From Rhodothalassiaceae bacterium (GTDB taxonomy: Bacteria > Pseudomonadota > Alphaproteobacteria > Sphingomonadales > Rhodothalassiaceae): a stretch of DNA of 64,000 nt. This document shows, piece after piece, positions 1 through 6,789 of the stretch (positions within the stretch are counted from its first letter, which is position 1; each line of letters begins with the position of its first letter). The translations under genes and the position numbers were made by a program. The stretch spans positions 1,054,001 through 1,118,000 of the forward strand of contig BPKC01000001.1 in NCBI GenBank assembly GCA_026004935.1, read 5' to 3'. The notes beneath the pieces were generated by a model. That model searched no databases. It was not told the origin of the DNA and saw only the letters and a list, made by a program, of their open reading frames with translations.

Positions 1-2
1 GC

Positions 3-110
3 TTCGGCGGCTTCGTCGCGCTGTACGGGGTGGCCAACACCTGCCGGCTCATCGAGCGCGCACTCGCGGGCGAGGATCCGTCCCGGCGCAGCGGCGACAC
101 GGCTTCCTGA
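3..110 (+). CDS. C-terminal end of an unidentified protein (partial)
   Basis: An open frame enters from the left edge and ends at TGA 108-110, leaving 35 residues that begin FGGFVALYGVANTCRLIERA. The first half is hydrophobic enough to be the end of a membrane helix; the tail is short and polar. No family can be named from so little. It converges with the TTL-like gene across a repeat array. The frame choice rests on the amino-acid character and the stop position only. Confidence 0.45.
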   Translation, partial: FGGFVALYGVANTCRLIERALAGEDPSRRSGDTAS

Positions 111-120
111 CGCCGACACG

Positions 121-772
121 CCACCGGACCGCCCGCCGGGTTTCTCGGCGAACCCACGAGGCCTGCGTGACAACCCGACGCCGGAGGCCATCTCGGCCGT
201 CGGCTGGACCCGCCGGTCGAGCCGGCGGGTGACGAGGAGAAAGTGCCGGCAGGTGGCGAGTAGCACGCATGCACGCGCCGCTGCCGCTCCCCGTTCCGCT
301 GGCTGATGACTGACAACTGACGACTGATCACTGAACCGTCGTTCGCCGGCTTGACCGGCGAACCCATGAGGCCTGCGTGTCGGCCCGGGCGCCGGAGGGC
401 ATTTCGACCGTCGGCTGGACCCGCCGGTCAAGCCGGCGGGTGACGAGGAGAGAGTGCCGGCGGGTGACGAGGAGTACGCATGCACGCGCCGCTGCCGCTC
501 CCCGTTCCGCTGGCTGACGACTGACAACTGACGACTGGTCACTGAATCGTCGTTCGCCGGCTCGACCGGCGAACCCATGAGGCCTGCGTGACAACCCGAC
601 GCCGGAGGCCATCTCGGCCGTCCGCTGGACCCGCCGGTCAAGCCGGCAGGTGACGCAAAGCGGGAGAGCCGGGCAGGAGCCGAGCAGCCCGGCGCCGCGC
701 GCGGTGCGCCCGATCACTGACGAAAGACGGCTGACCACCGACGATCGATGATCGACGACTGATTGCCGATGC
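121..772. repeat. REP/BIME-type palindromic repeat array, partly tandem
   Basis: The 667-base gap between two converging genes holds no credible gene. It is filled with palindromes of two kinds, GACCCGCCGG..CCGGCGGGTGACGA and TTCGCCGGCTTGACCGGCGAA, joined by (CTGA/TGAC)-rich spacers. A composite unit recurs at 147, 357 and 568, a period of about 210 bases, so it is a degenerate tandem of about 2.5 copies. Short ORFs read through it are artefacts. Role unknown; such repeats can stabilise mRNA 3' ends or act as terminators. Confidence 0.8.
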
Positions 773-777
773 CCGGC

Positions 778-3096
778 TCAGGCGGCGCGGGGCAGGGGAA
801 AGCGGGCTCCGAGTGCGGACCGCGCCGCCGCGGGGTCGTCGAGCCCCAGGCGCAGGACGGGGCGTTCGGCAAGCCATTCCTCCATCAGCTCGACGAGGCG
901 ACCCGCCGGCGGCCGGCCGGTCCGGCCGCTGAGCTCGCGCGCGAGCATCGCGATCGCGGCGGGCGCCGCGATCGGCTCGAGCGGGGCATCGCCGGGCTCG
1001 GGAATCACGAGGGCCGCAAGCTCGTCACGCGCCAGGGCGCCCGGCAGCGGCGGGCGGGCCGGGGCCAGCGCCACGGCGCCCGCGCGCGTCGCGATCCGGA
1101 GCGGCAGGGCGAGGGGGCGGACCGCACCCGGCCCTTCAAGATCGATACGCACGGCACCATGCGCGCCCCCCTCGCCGGCCAGCGCCAGCGCCGCCGCATC
1201 GAACCCCGCCTCGGCGCGGCTTGCGATGAGAATGGCGCCGCCGTCACCGATCGGCACCAGGCGGCCCGGCATCAGAATGGCGCCATCGGCACCTGCCAGC
1301 TCGAACAGCATCTGCCAAAGCACGAGCCCCAGCTCGTCCAGCCGGCGCGGACCCGTGACGAGCCGGTCGCCGAGCGCCACCTGATAGCCGCCGCCCGCCG
1401 GCAGCAGCGCAAGCTCCGGCACCGCCCCGGATCCTTCCCGCGCGTCGGCGGCGAGCGGCGCAAGGAGCGGTGCGAACCGCGCCGCAGCCGCCGGACAGGC
1501 GAGCCTGAGCCGCACCGCCCGCCCGCCGACCGCGAGCGGCAGCACGACCGCGTCCCCGCTGTGCGAGGCCGGCGCATCCGGGCGCGGGACGGCCCGGTCC
1601 GGGTCGCTGCCCGCCAGCCGGATCAGGCCTTCGCGCACCCAGTCGACGACGAGCGCCCACACGCTCTCGCGGGTGGCCCAGGGATCGCCGCTCGCGGCGG
1701 CGAGCTCGTCGGCGATGCGGGTGACCGGTTCGCCCCCGGCAAGCCGCAGCCACACGAGGCTCGCCACCTCGTTGAGGCGGATCACCCGCCCGCTCCTGCC
1801 GGCATAAAGCAGCACCCGGTCATCCTCGTAGAGCTCGCCGACGTCCCCGGGCAGGAACACGAGGTCGGGCACGGAGCCGTGGATGTGGCGGACGAGCGCG
1901 ATGTCCGCCGCCCGCGGGGCCGCCAGCGACGCGAGGTGGCCCGCCGGATCCGGCCCCGGGCAGACGAGGCGGAAGCCGCCGCGCGCAGCCATCTGCCGGT
2001 CGAAGGCGCGCAGCATCCGGTCGGGAAGCGGCGCGTCGAGCGCGGCGACGTCCGGCGGCTCGTTCAACCCGACAAGCGCCACCATGTCTTCCACCAGCCG
2101 CCGCTTGGTGCGCGCCTCGAAATCGCCGCCGTCCTCGGGCGCCGCGCAGACCTCGAGCGACGGGCTCAGGTTGCATTCCATGATCCAGGGCTTGAGATTC
2201 TCGTCGATCAGGCAGTCGATGCCGAGAAGCTCGTAGCAGCCGCGGGTGTCGGCCCGCACCGCCCACAGCCGCCTGAGCATGTGCTCGCGCGCGGCGATCA
2301 CCGTCATCCGCACCAGATCCTCGATGCGCCGGAAGAGAGCCGCATCGTCATGCCCCTGCTCGCGGATCCAGGCGCGGTAGCGGCCGAGGCCCACGAAGAC
2401 GACCGGATGCTCCACCCGCGTGTTGGTGGCGTTGACGTCCGGATTGGTGAGATAGCTGTAGACGTTGTCGGCATCGTCGGGGTCATAGGGTTCGGAGGCG
2501 AGCTTCTGGAACCCCTCCTCGTAGAGCCAGGCGACCAGCGGCTCCACCGAGGTGATGAGCACATAGAGCCTCAGCACGTATTTGCGCCCGTCCCTGAGAT
2601 GGGGGCGCAGCACGAAGTCCTGGACGATCCAGTCGTCATCGAGCGGCGCCGAGGCGGGATCCACCAGCAGCCGGATGCCCCGCCCGCGCGAGGAATTGGC
2701 GGGCTTGAGCAGAAAGCGACGGCCGGGGTCGGCGGCGGCCGCGCGCTGCAGCGCCACGTAGTCCGCGGGCATGTGGAAGGTGGTCGGCGCGAAATCCATC
2801 GCCGGCACGCCGGGCCGGCCGGCGACGAGTTCGCGGTGGGCCGCCAGCGTGCGCGCGAGATGACTCTTGATGGTAAGGGCGTTGTTGCCCGGGATGTGGT
2901 TGATGAAGCGGGTCGCATCGAGCCGCTCGAAGACCTCCGGGTCCGGCATGCCCGTGTACCAGCAGGCATCCCAGTCGCGGGGCCCGCCCGGCCGCCACAG
3001 GCGCCGGTCCAGCGCCTCGATGAAGAAGACGTCCTGTCCCGGCTCGCGGTTGCCGCCGCACCAGTAGCGCCGCCGGGCCGATCTCGCCGCCATCAT
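778..3096 (-). CDS. TTL-like ATP-grasp protein fused to PqqD-like and degenerate HprK-like domains
   Basis: 772 residues. Residues ~1-330 resemble the tubulin-tyrosine ligase (TTL) fold of ATP-grasp ligases, which join amino acids to a protein or peptide terminus: note FLLKPANSSRGRGI, KYVLRLYVLI and the metal-binding region WIMECNLSPS. Residues ~420-480 (VIRLNEVASLVWLRL onward) look like a PqqD peptide-chaperone domain. The C-terminal ~280 residues match the outline of HprK-related kinases, but the P-loop position reads ILIASRAEAGF and lacks GK(S/T), so it is probably not a kinase. PqqD domains bind leader peptides, so a peptide or protein substrate is plausible, but no precursor lies next to it. 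Start ATG 3096. Domain order seen; substrate unknown. Confidence 0.7.
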   Translation of the reverse strand: MMAARSARRRYWCGGNREPGQDVFFIEALDRRLWRPGGPRDWDACWYTGMPDPEVFERLDATRFINHIPGNNALTIKSHLARTLAAHRELVAGRPGVPAMDFAPTTFHMPADYVALQRAAAADPGRRFLLKPANSSRGRGIRLLVDPASAPLDDDWIVQDFVLRPHLRDGRKYVLRLYVLITSVEPLVAWLYEEGFQKLASEPYDPDDADNVYSYLTNPDVNATNTRVEHPVVFVGLGRYRAWIREQGHDDAALFRRIEDLVRMTVIAAREHMLRRLWAVRADTRGCYELLGIDCLIDENLKPWIMECNLSPSLEVCAAPEDGGDFEARTKRRLVEDMVALVGLNEPPDVAALDAPLPDRMLRAFDRQMAARGGFRLVCPGPDPAGHLASLAAPRAADIALVRHIHGSVPDLVFLPGDVGELYEDDRVLLYAGRSGRVIRLNEVASLVWLRLAGGEPVTRIADELAAASGDPWATRESVWALVVDWVREGLIRLAGSDPDRAVPRPDAPASHSGDAVVLPLAVGGRAVRLRLACPAAAARFAPLLAPLAADAREGSGAVPELALLPAGGGYQVALGDRLVTGPRRLDELGLVLWQMLFELAGADGAILMPGRLVPIGDGGAILIASRAEAGFDAAALALAGEGGAHGAVRIDLEGPGAVRPLALPLRIATRAGAVALAPARPPLPGALARDELAALVIPEPGDAPLEPIAAPAAIAMLARELSGRTGRPPAGRLVELMEEWLAERPVLRLGLDDPAAARSALGARFPLPRAA

Positions 3097-3306
3097 TCAC
3101 GCCTTTCGCCCGCGCGTGCATCCCGCACGCTCGCCGATGGGGACACGCGGCGGGCGCCGGCGTCAATGCGCCCGCAGCCCCGCTCACGAAATTGTGATCG
3201 CGATTGAGGCCCTCGTCGCTTGCTGGCCGCCCCGTGGCGGGTCTATCATCCCTGCGGGTCGAGCGGCAGGGGCGCGAATGACGGATGCGGCAGGGGAGAG
3301 CAGAAC

Positions 3307-4107
3307 ATGTCCGCGCGTGAAAAGAGGCGCCAGCAGCTTCTGGCCCGGCTTGCGACAGGCGTGATGATGGCGGCGCCCATTGCCGCGGGCGCCTTCGTGC
3401 ACGAGGGCCCGGCCGATGCGGCGCCGATGCTGATCGCGGCGGCGCAGGAGGCGCGCGGCGAGGCGGAGGCGAAGCCGAAGGGCGAGGCGGAAGCCCGCGG
3501 GCAGGCCGAGGCGAAGGGCGAGGCCGAGGCCCGCAAGAAGAAGCGTCGTCACCACGAGAAGGCGAAGGGCGAGGCCGAGGCAAAGGGTGAGGCCGAGGCC
3601 GAGGCGCATCACGGCCGCCATCACGAGGCCAAGGGGGAGGCCGAGGCCAAAGGTGAAGGCGAAGCCGAAGCCAGGGGCGAAGGCGAGGCGGAGGCCCGCG
3701 CCGAAGGTGAGGCCGAGGCCGAAGGCGAGGGTGAAGCGGAAGCCCGGCGCAGTCCGGACGAGATCACGCGGCCGGGCGGTGTGGCCCCCTATCGGGGGGA
3801 TCGCGCGGAGCTCGTCTCCTATGGCGAGAAGCTCTTCGCGGACACCTCGCTGTCCACCAACGGCCTCGCCTGCACCAGCTGCCATACGGACTTCATGGGC
3901 TACAACGACACCTTCAGGCAGCCCTATCCGCACTACGTGAAGATGGGCAAGGACGTCTTCGGGCTGGACAGCATCACCGCCGAGCAGATGGTGCAGATCT
4001 GCATGCTGATCCCGATGGAGAACAAGATTCTGCCTTGGGATTCGAAGGAGCTGGCGGCGCTTGCGGCCTATGTGGAGGAGCTGCAGAAGGAATACGCCAA
4101 GCGCTGA
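3307..4107 (+). CDS. Periplasmic monoheme c-type cytochrome with long Glu-Ala linker
   Basis: 266 residues from ATG 3307, which follows a GGGGAGAG ribosome binding site; the open frame upstream to 3220 is not needed. An N-terminal hydrophobic stretch (residues ~12-40) serves as signal/anchor. Residues ~48-148 are a low-complexity linker of GEAEA-K/R units with His-rich patches (RRHHEK, HHGRHHE). The globular part (~155-266) carries one CTSCH haem-binding motif (189-193) and candidate axial methionines at 233 and 237. Likely an electron carrier held at a distance from the membrane. No partner oxidoreductase lies beside it. The haem motif is firm; the role is inferred. Confidence 0.75.
   Translation: MSAREKRRQQLLARLATGVMMAAPIAAGAFVHEGPADAAPMLIAAAQEARGEAEAKPKGEAEARGQAEAKGEAEARKKKRRHHEKAKGEAEAKGEAEAEAHHGRHHEAKGEAEAKGEGEAEARGEGEAEARAEGEAEAEGEGEAEARRSPDEITRPGGVAPYRGDRAELVSYGEKLFADTSLSTNGLACTSCHTDFMGYNDTFRQPYPHYVKMGKDVFGLDSITAEQMVQICMLIPMENKILPWDSKELAALAAYVEELQKEYAKR
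3448..3750 (+). repeat. In-frame GEAEA-coding low-complexity repeat
   Basis: Imperfect tandem units of 15-18 bases based on GGCGAGGCCGAGGCC, encoding the charged linker of the cytochrome. Unit length is a multiple of three, so copy-number changes would keep the frame. Sequence varies in third positions between units, suggesting that the repeat is old rather than a recent expansion. Confidence 0.75.
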
Positions 4108-4330
4108 GGGGTGATGGCCGCGCGCCCGGGCGCGCCGGCCGCCCGCATCGCAGAGCGACACGCGCCGGCGAGCCGGGCACGAGCTTAGGGTCTACACGCA
4201 CTTTTCTACAGACACAGAGGGGGAGAGAGCGCAAACCGGCCCTCGCGACCGCATGGTCCGAGCGGCCGGTTTCGCCTGCTTCGGTGAGCTATGCAGGATG
4301 CAGGGCGTCATCCACGCGTTTTCCGGCCGT

Positions 4331-4359
4331 TTGCCATGCCGGTCGTGCTGATGTACGGT
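4331..4359 (+). promoter_or_regulatory. Possible sigma-70-like promoter of the retron operon
   Basis: TTGCCA (4331-4336) and TACGGT (4354-4359) are separated by 17 bases, upstream of an inverted repeat and the first gene of the retron island. The -35 is good, the -10 poor. Assigned on spacing and position only. Confidence 0.25.
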
Positions 4360-4369
4360 AAGAAGATCT

Positions 4370-4385
4370 AACGGAAATATCCGTT
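4370..4385. promoter_or_regulatory. Inverted repeat, possible operator of the retron operon
   Basis: AACGGA and TCCGTT flank a 4-base AATA centre, immediately downstream of the proposed promoter and 16 bases before the ATG at 4402. The operon encodes a winged-helix protein, so autoregulation at this palindrome is a reasonable guess. The repeat is seen directly; the function is inferred. Confidence 0.35.
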
Positions 4386-4401
4386 GCCGTAGGAGGGGCG
4401 A

Positions 4402-4986
4402 ATGCGTGCCAAAACGCACACCAAATCGAAAGCTCAACGACCAAAGAGCGCTGCTGCCTTGGCTCTCTATGAGATTGCCAAAAGGCTTTTGGGCATGGCG
4501 CAAGGGGCATCCAAGGGTGACCTTTCATTCGACACGCAGCTTCCTAAAGAAACCTTGATAGAATGGCTGGCTCGATCTGCCGCCAATAGGGCTTACTACG
4601 CAGCGTATCATGAGGTGACACGCCTGTTGGAAACCTGCTTGCGTGTGGACGCGAGTAGATTGCGTCACAGTAGCATGCCGGATAAGTTCAATTCGTACAT
4701 AAAGAACCTCAAACGTATATTACGTAAACAAGGTTACATTGATGAACATGAAAGAAAACTGATAAGCAAAACATACATATGTCGGTTAGAACAACTTAGC
4801 AGAAATTACAATGAAATGCTAAATTTAAGAGAGATTTCGGACTATAGGCCAGAAGCAAATATAATCGGCATAGAATTAAATGATGACATATGCTCATTTT
4901 CGAGTAGACTTACAACAATAACGAAAAACACGATGTTTGCTGCACAGAACGTATTAGAAGATCAACGTCTGAGAAAATATTTATAA
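4402..4986 (+). CDS. HEPN-like protein, first gene of the retron island
   Basis: 194 residues, ATG 4402 behind AGGAGGGG. Residues ~58-77 (RSAANRAYYAAYHEVTRLLE) and ~142-150 (LREISDYRP) match the helix 2 and helix 4 signatures of small HEPN proteins of the UPF0332 type. The RNase motif R-x4-6-H expected in active HEPN toxins is not visible, so catalytic activity is doubtful. The gene is strikingly AT-rich: 4741-4800 has 20 G/C in 60 bases, against a GC-rich background, indicating horizontal transfer. It lies 19 bases before the winged-helix gene and in line with the msr-msd and RT, so it is probably an accessory effector or regulator of the retron. HEPN assignment is by eye. Confidence 0.6.
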   Translation: MRAKTHTKSKAQRPKSAAALALYEIAKRLLGMAQGASKGDLSFDTQLPKETLIEWLARSAANRAYYAAYHEVTRLLETCLRVDASRLRHSSMPDKFNSYIKNLKRILRKQGYIDEHERKLISKTYICRLEQLSRNYNEMLNLREISDYRPEANIIGIELNDDICSFSSRLTTITKNTMFAAQNVLEDQRLRKYL

Positions 4987-5005
4987 CAATTTTTGGAGAA
5001 TAGAC

Positions 5006-5599
5006 ATGAACTCATGGCGTGAGAGGGAAATTATAGCAAAACTTATCCAATATACAATGCAGCTTAACAATTTAGACGTAGTAGATATAGTGTTCGACGG
5101 GGCGGATGGAAAAGAAAATGAATATATTTCGCAGGAGATCAAAGTGTACATATATAGATATGAGGAGAGCGATAGAGCAATAGAAAATCTTGAAACTTTG
5201 TCATGCGCACTCTCTTCTATAATAAATGTCGCCAAGTCAAGATTAAAAATAATAAATCTTGGAAATTATATTGGTAGTTGGTTGTTAATTGCTTTGATAA
5301 AAGAGAGTGGGCCCACAACTCATGATAGAATCGTTAATTTTTTGAAAGAAATGGGTCTAGAAACGAAACTTTTAGAAGAGGCTGTTAAGAGAAAACTTTC
5401 ATCTCTGAGGAAGCATGGAATTATTCAATGGGCTATGCCTGGACACGGATACGCATTGACAAGGAAGGGGCTTGCACTGGTCGGAGGGCGGCGGTCCGAG
5501 ACCGGGCCGGACATCAAACGCGTCATGTGGTTGGGGAGGCGATGGGAGAAAGAGAACATTGACGGAAAAGATGTTGAAAGCGAACGGTCGGAGGGGTAA
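5006..5599 (+). CDS. Winged-helix (wHTH) protein, second accessory gene of the retron island
   Basis: 197 residues, start ATG 5006 preceded by TTTGGAGAAT. The N-terminal ~85 residues are unrecognised. Residues ~90-160 form a likely winged helix: a helix at IGSWLLIALIKESGPTTHD, a recognition-helix candidate in KLLEEAVKRKLSSLRKHG, then a wing, YALTRKGLALVGG. The gene is AT-rich at its 5' end and becomes GC-rich over the last ~40 codons, where the stop (5597-5599) falls 10 bases before the proposed a1 of the RNA. It may repress the operon, bind the msDNA, or act as the effector. Which of these applies cannot be told from sequence. Confidence 0.65.
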   Translation: MNSWREREIIAKLIQYTMQLNNLDVVDIVFDGADGKENEYISQEIKVYIYRYEESDRAIENLETLSCALSSIINVAKSRLKIINLGNYIGSWLLIALIKESGPTTHDRIVNFLKEMGLETKLLEEAVKRKLSSLRKHGIIQWAMPGHGYALTRKGLALVGGRRSETGPDIKRVMWLGRRWEKENIDGKDVESERSEG

Positions 5600-5609
5600 G
5601 AATCTCGGG

Positions 5610-5773
5610 GCGGCGGGGGTCTCAGGCGCGGGTGTGAGTCACACCCCAAGTGCCGAGGTTGGGCATAGAAGGAGCGCCCGAGCCGAGGGCGCTCGCCTTC
5701 GCTCCCGCCCTCGGCTCGGGCGCTTCTCTCGAAAGCCGCAATTAAGGCTTTGCTGACATGAGGCTCCCGCCGC
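5610..5773 (+). ncRNA. Candidate retron msr-msd RNA
   Basis: A structured stretch between the winged-helix stop and the RT. Proposed a1 (5610-5626) pairs with a2 (5757-5773): 14 Watson-Crick pairs, two G-U and one mismatch in 17. The msr part has a hairpin at 5630-5646 (GGGTGTG/CACACCC, 3-base loop) and a weaker one at 5651-5665. The msd part is a long hairpin, 5670-5691 with 5706-5727, with 19 uninterrupted Watson-Crick pairs and a 14-base loop. A small hairpin (5732-5751) precedes the RT ATG. The branching G is probably in the AGGC at the end of a1. The layout a1, msr, msd, a2, RT is that of known retrons. Ends are inferred. Confidence 0.7.
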
Positions 5774-6780
5774 ATCTTTTGGAATCTGTCGGGTTTCAAT
5801 TCGGCGACCCGGATCTGGAGAAGACGACTGAGCGGCTTCTACGGGCGCTGCGTGACGATACAGGTAACGATTGCGACGAACTTCGAAACGAGATCAGACG
5901 CCTCGTCATCGCGCATCTGCCGCCGGTAGTGTCACTGGATGCCCTCGCCGTCATGATCGGGTACAGCCCGTCCTTCGTGTGGTACTTGATCCATAGAAAA
6001 GATCGCCTTTATCGGATCTTCACTTTGACGATGGGAAGAAAGAGGCGCCAGATTGAAGCTCCCCGGGTTGCGCTTAAGATCATTCAGAAGTGGCTGGCCT
6101 TCCATTGGGAGAAGAAATGGCGTGCGGATGTTCCGCAGTGGGTACACGGCTTCGTGAGAGGGCGTTCTCATCTCACGGCCGCGCAGGCCCATCTCGGTGC
6201 CAAGTGGGTATTATCCGTCGATATCCAGGATGCGTTCCCCTCCACATCCGCGGAGCAAGTAAGTAATGCCCTTCGTGCGCTCGGCTACCACACTGACGAG
6301 AGCGTAGAAATTCTCACTGCGCTCACAACGTGGGACGGGCGATTGCCTCAAGGCGCGCCCACGAGCCCGGTTCTCTTCAACATTGCTTTCAGCGCCATCG
6401 ACGGGAAGCTGGGAGCGCTCGCCCGGCGCCACCGAATACGGCTGACGCGCTACGCCGATGATATCGTGTTTTCCGGAATTGCCGAGCCCCCGAGTGGGTT
6501 ATTGGAGGACCTGCATGGTGTGTTCGAGGGATCGAGCTGGCAGATTCACTCGGACAAGATAGAAATGAAGGAAAGGCCGACCCGGCTAAAGGTGCATGGG
6601 CTGCTCGTGGATGGAGACCGGATCCGTCTGACAAAGGGGTACCGAAACAAGATTCGGCTCTATCGTTTTCTTCTGGAGAGCAAGTCCCTCAAGCCGGATG
6701 AAGAACGCCGGCTCAAGGGACATGTGGCCTATGCTGATCATGTCGAACGCCTCGCCGCCCCGGCGCGTGGCGAGGCGTGA
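5758..6780 (+). CDS. Retron-type reverse transcriptase
   Basis: 340 residues. It should make msDNA from the RNA just upstream. The N-terminal ~60 residues are helical, then the typical retron RT0-2 region (LAVMIGYSPSFVWYLI, YRIFTL, RRQIEAPR). Catalytic Asp155 sits in VDIQDAFPS, LPQGAPTSP at ~196-204, and the YADD box at 232-235. Retron hallmarks appear in variant form: AAQAH (141-145) for NAxxH and VHG (279-281) for VTG. No extra C-terminal domain. Start ATG 5758 lies inside the proposed a2, so initiation and RNA folding may compete. Base composition is intermediate between the AT-rich accessory genes and the chromosome. It converges on the amidohydrolase gene with a 9-base gap. Confidence 0.88.
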   Translation: MRLPPHLLESVGFQFGDPDLEKTTERLLRALRDDTGNDCDELRNEIRRLVIAHLPPVVSLDALAVMIGYSPSFVWYLIHRKDRLYRIFTLTMGRKRRQIEAPRVALKIIQKWLAFHWEKKWRADVPQWVHGFVRGRSHLTAAQAHLGAKWVLSVDIQDAFPSTSAEQVSNALRALGYHTDESVEILTALTTWDGRLPQGAPTSPVLFNIAFSAIDGKLGALARRHRIRLTRYADDIVFSGIAEPPSGLLEDLHGVFEGSSWQIHSDKIEMKERPTRLKVHGLLVDGDRIRLTKGYRNKIRLYRFLLESKSLKPDEERRLKGHVAYADHVERLAAPARGEA

Positions 6781-6789
6781 GTCCGCGGC

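Noticed and set aside
121-772. Regularly repeated palindromes as a CRISPR array
   Set aside because: Repeats are palindromic and of mixed type, spacing is irregular, spacers themselves repeat, and no cas genes are present.
5732-5751. Small hairpin before the RT as a terminator
   Set aside because: Only six pairs and no T tract; it fits better as a part of the retron RNA structure.
5472-5756. 94-codon frame ending just before the RT
   Set aside because: It overlaps the wHTH gene and runs through the msd inverted repeat, giving mirrored Arg/Ala/Glu composition; no ribosome binding site of note.
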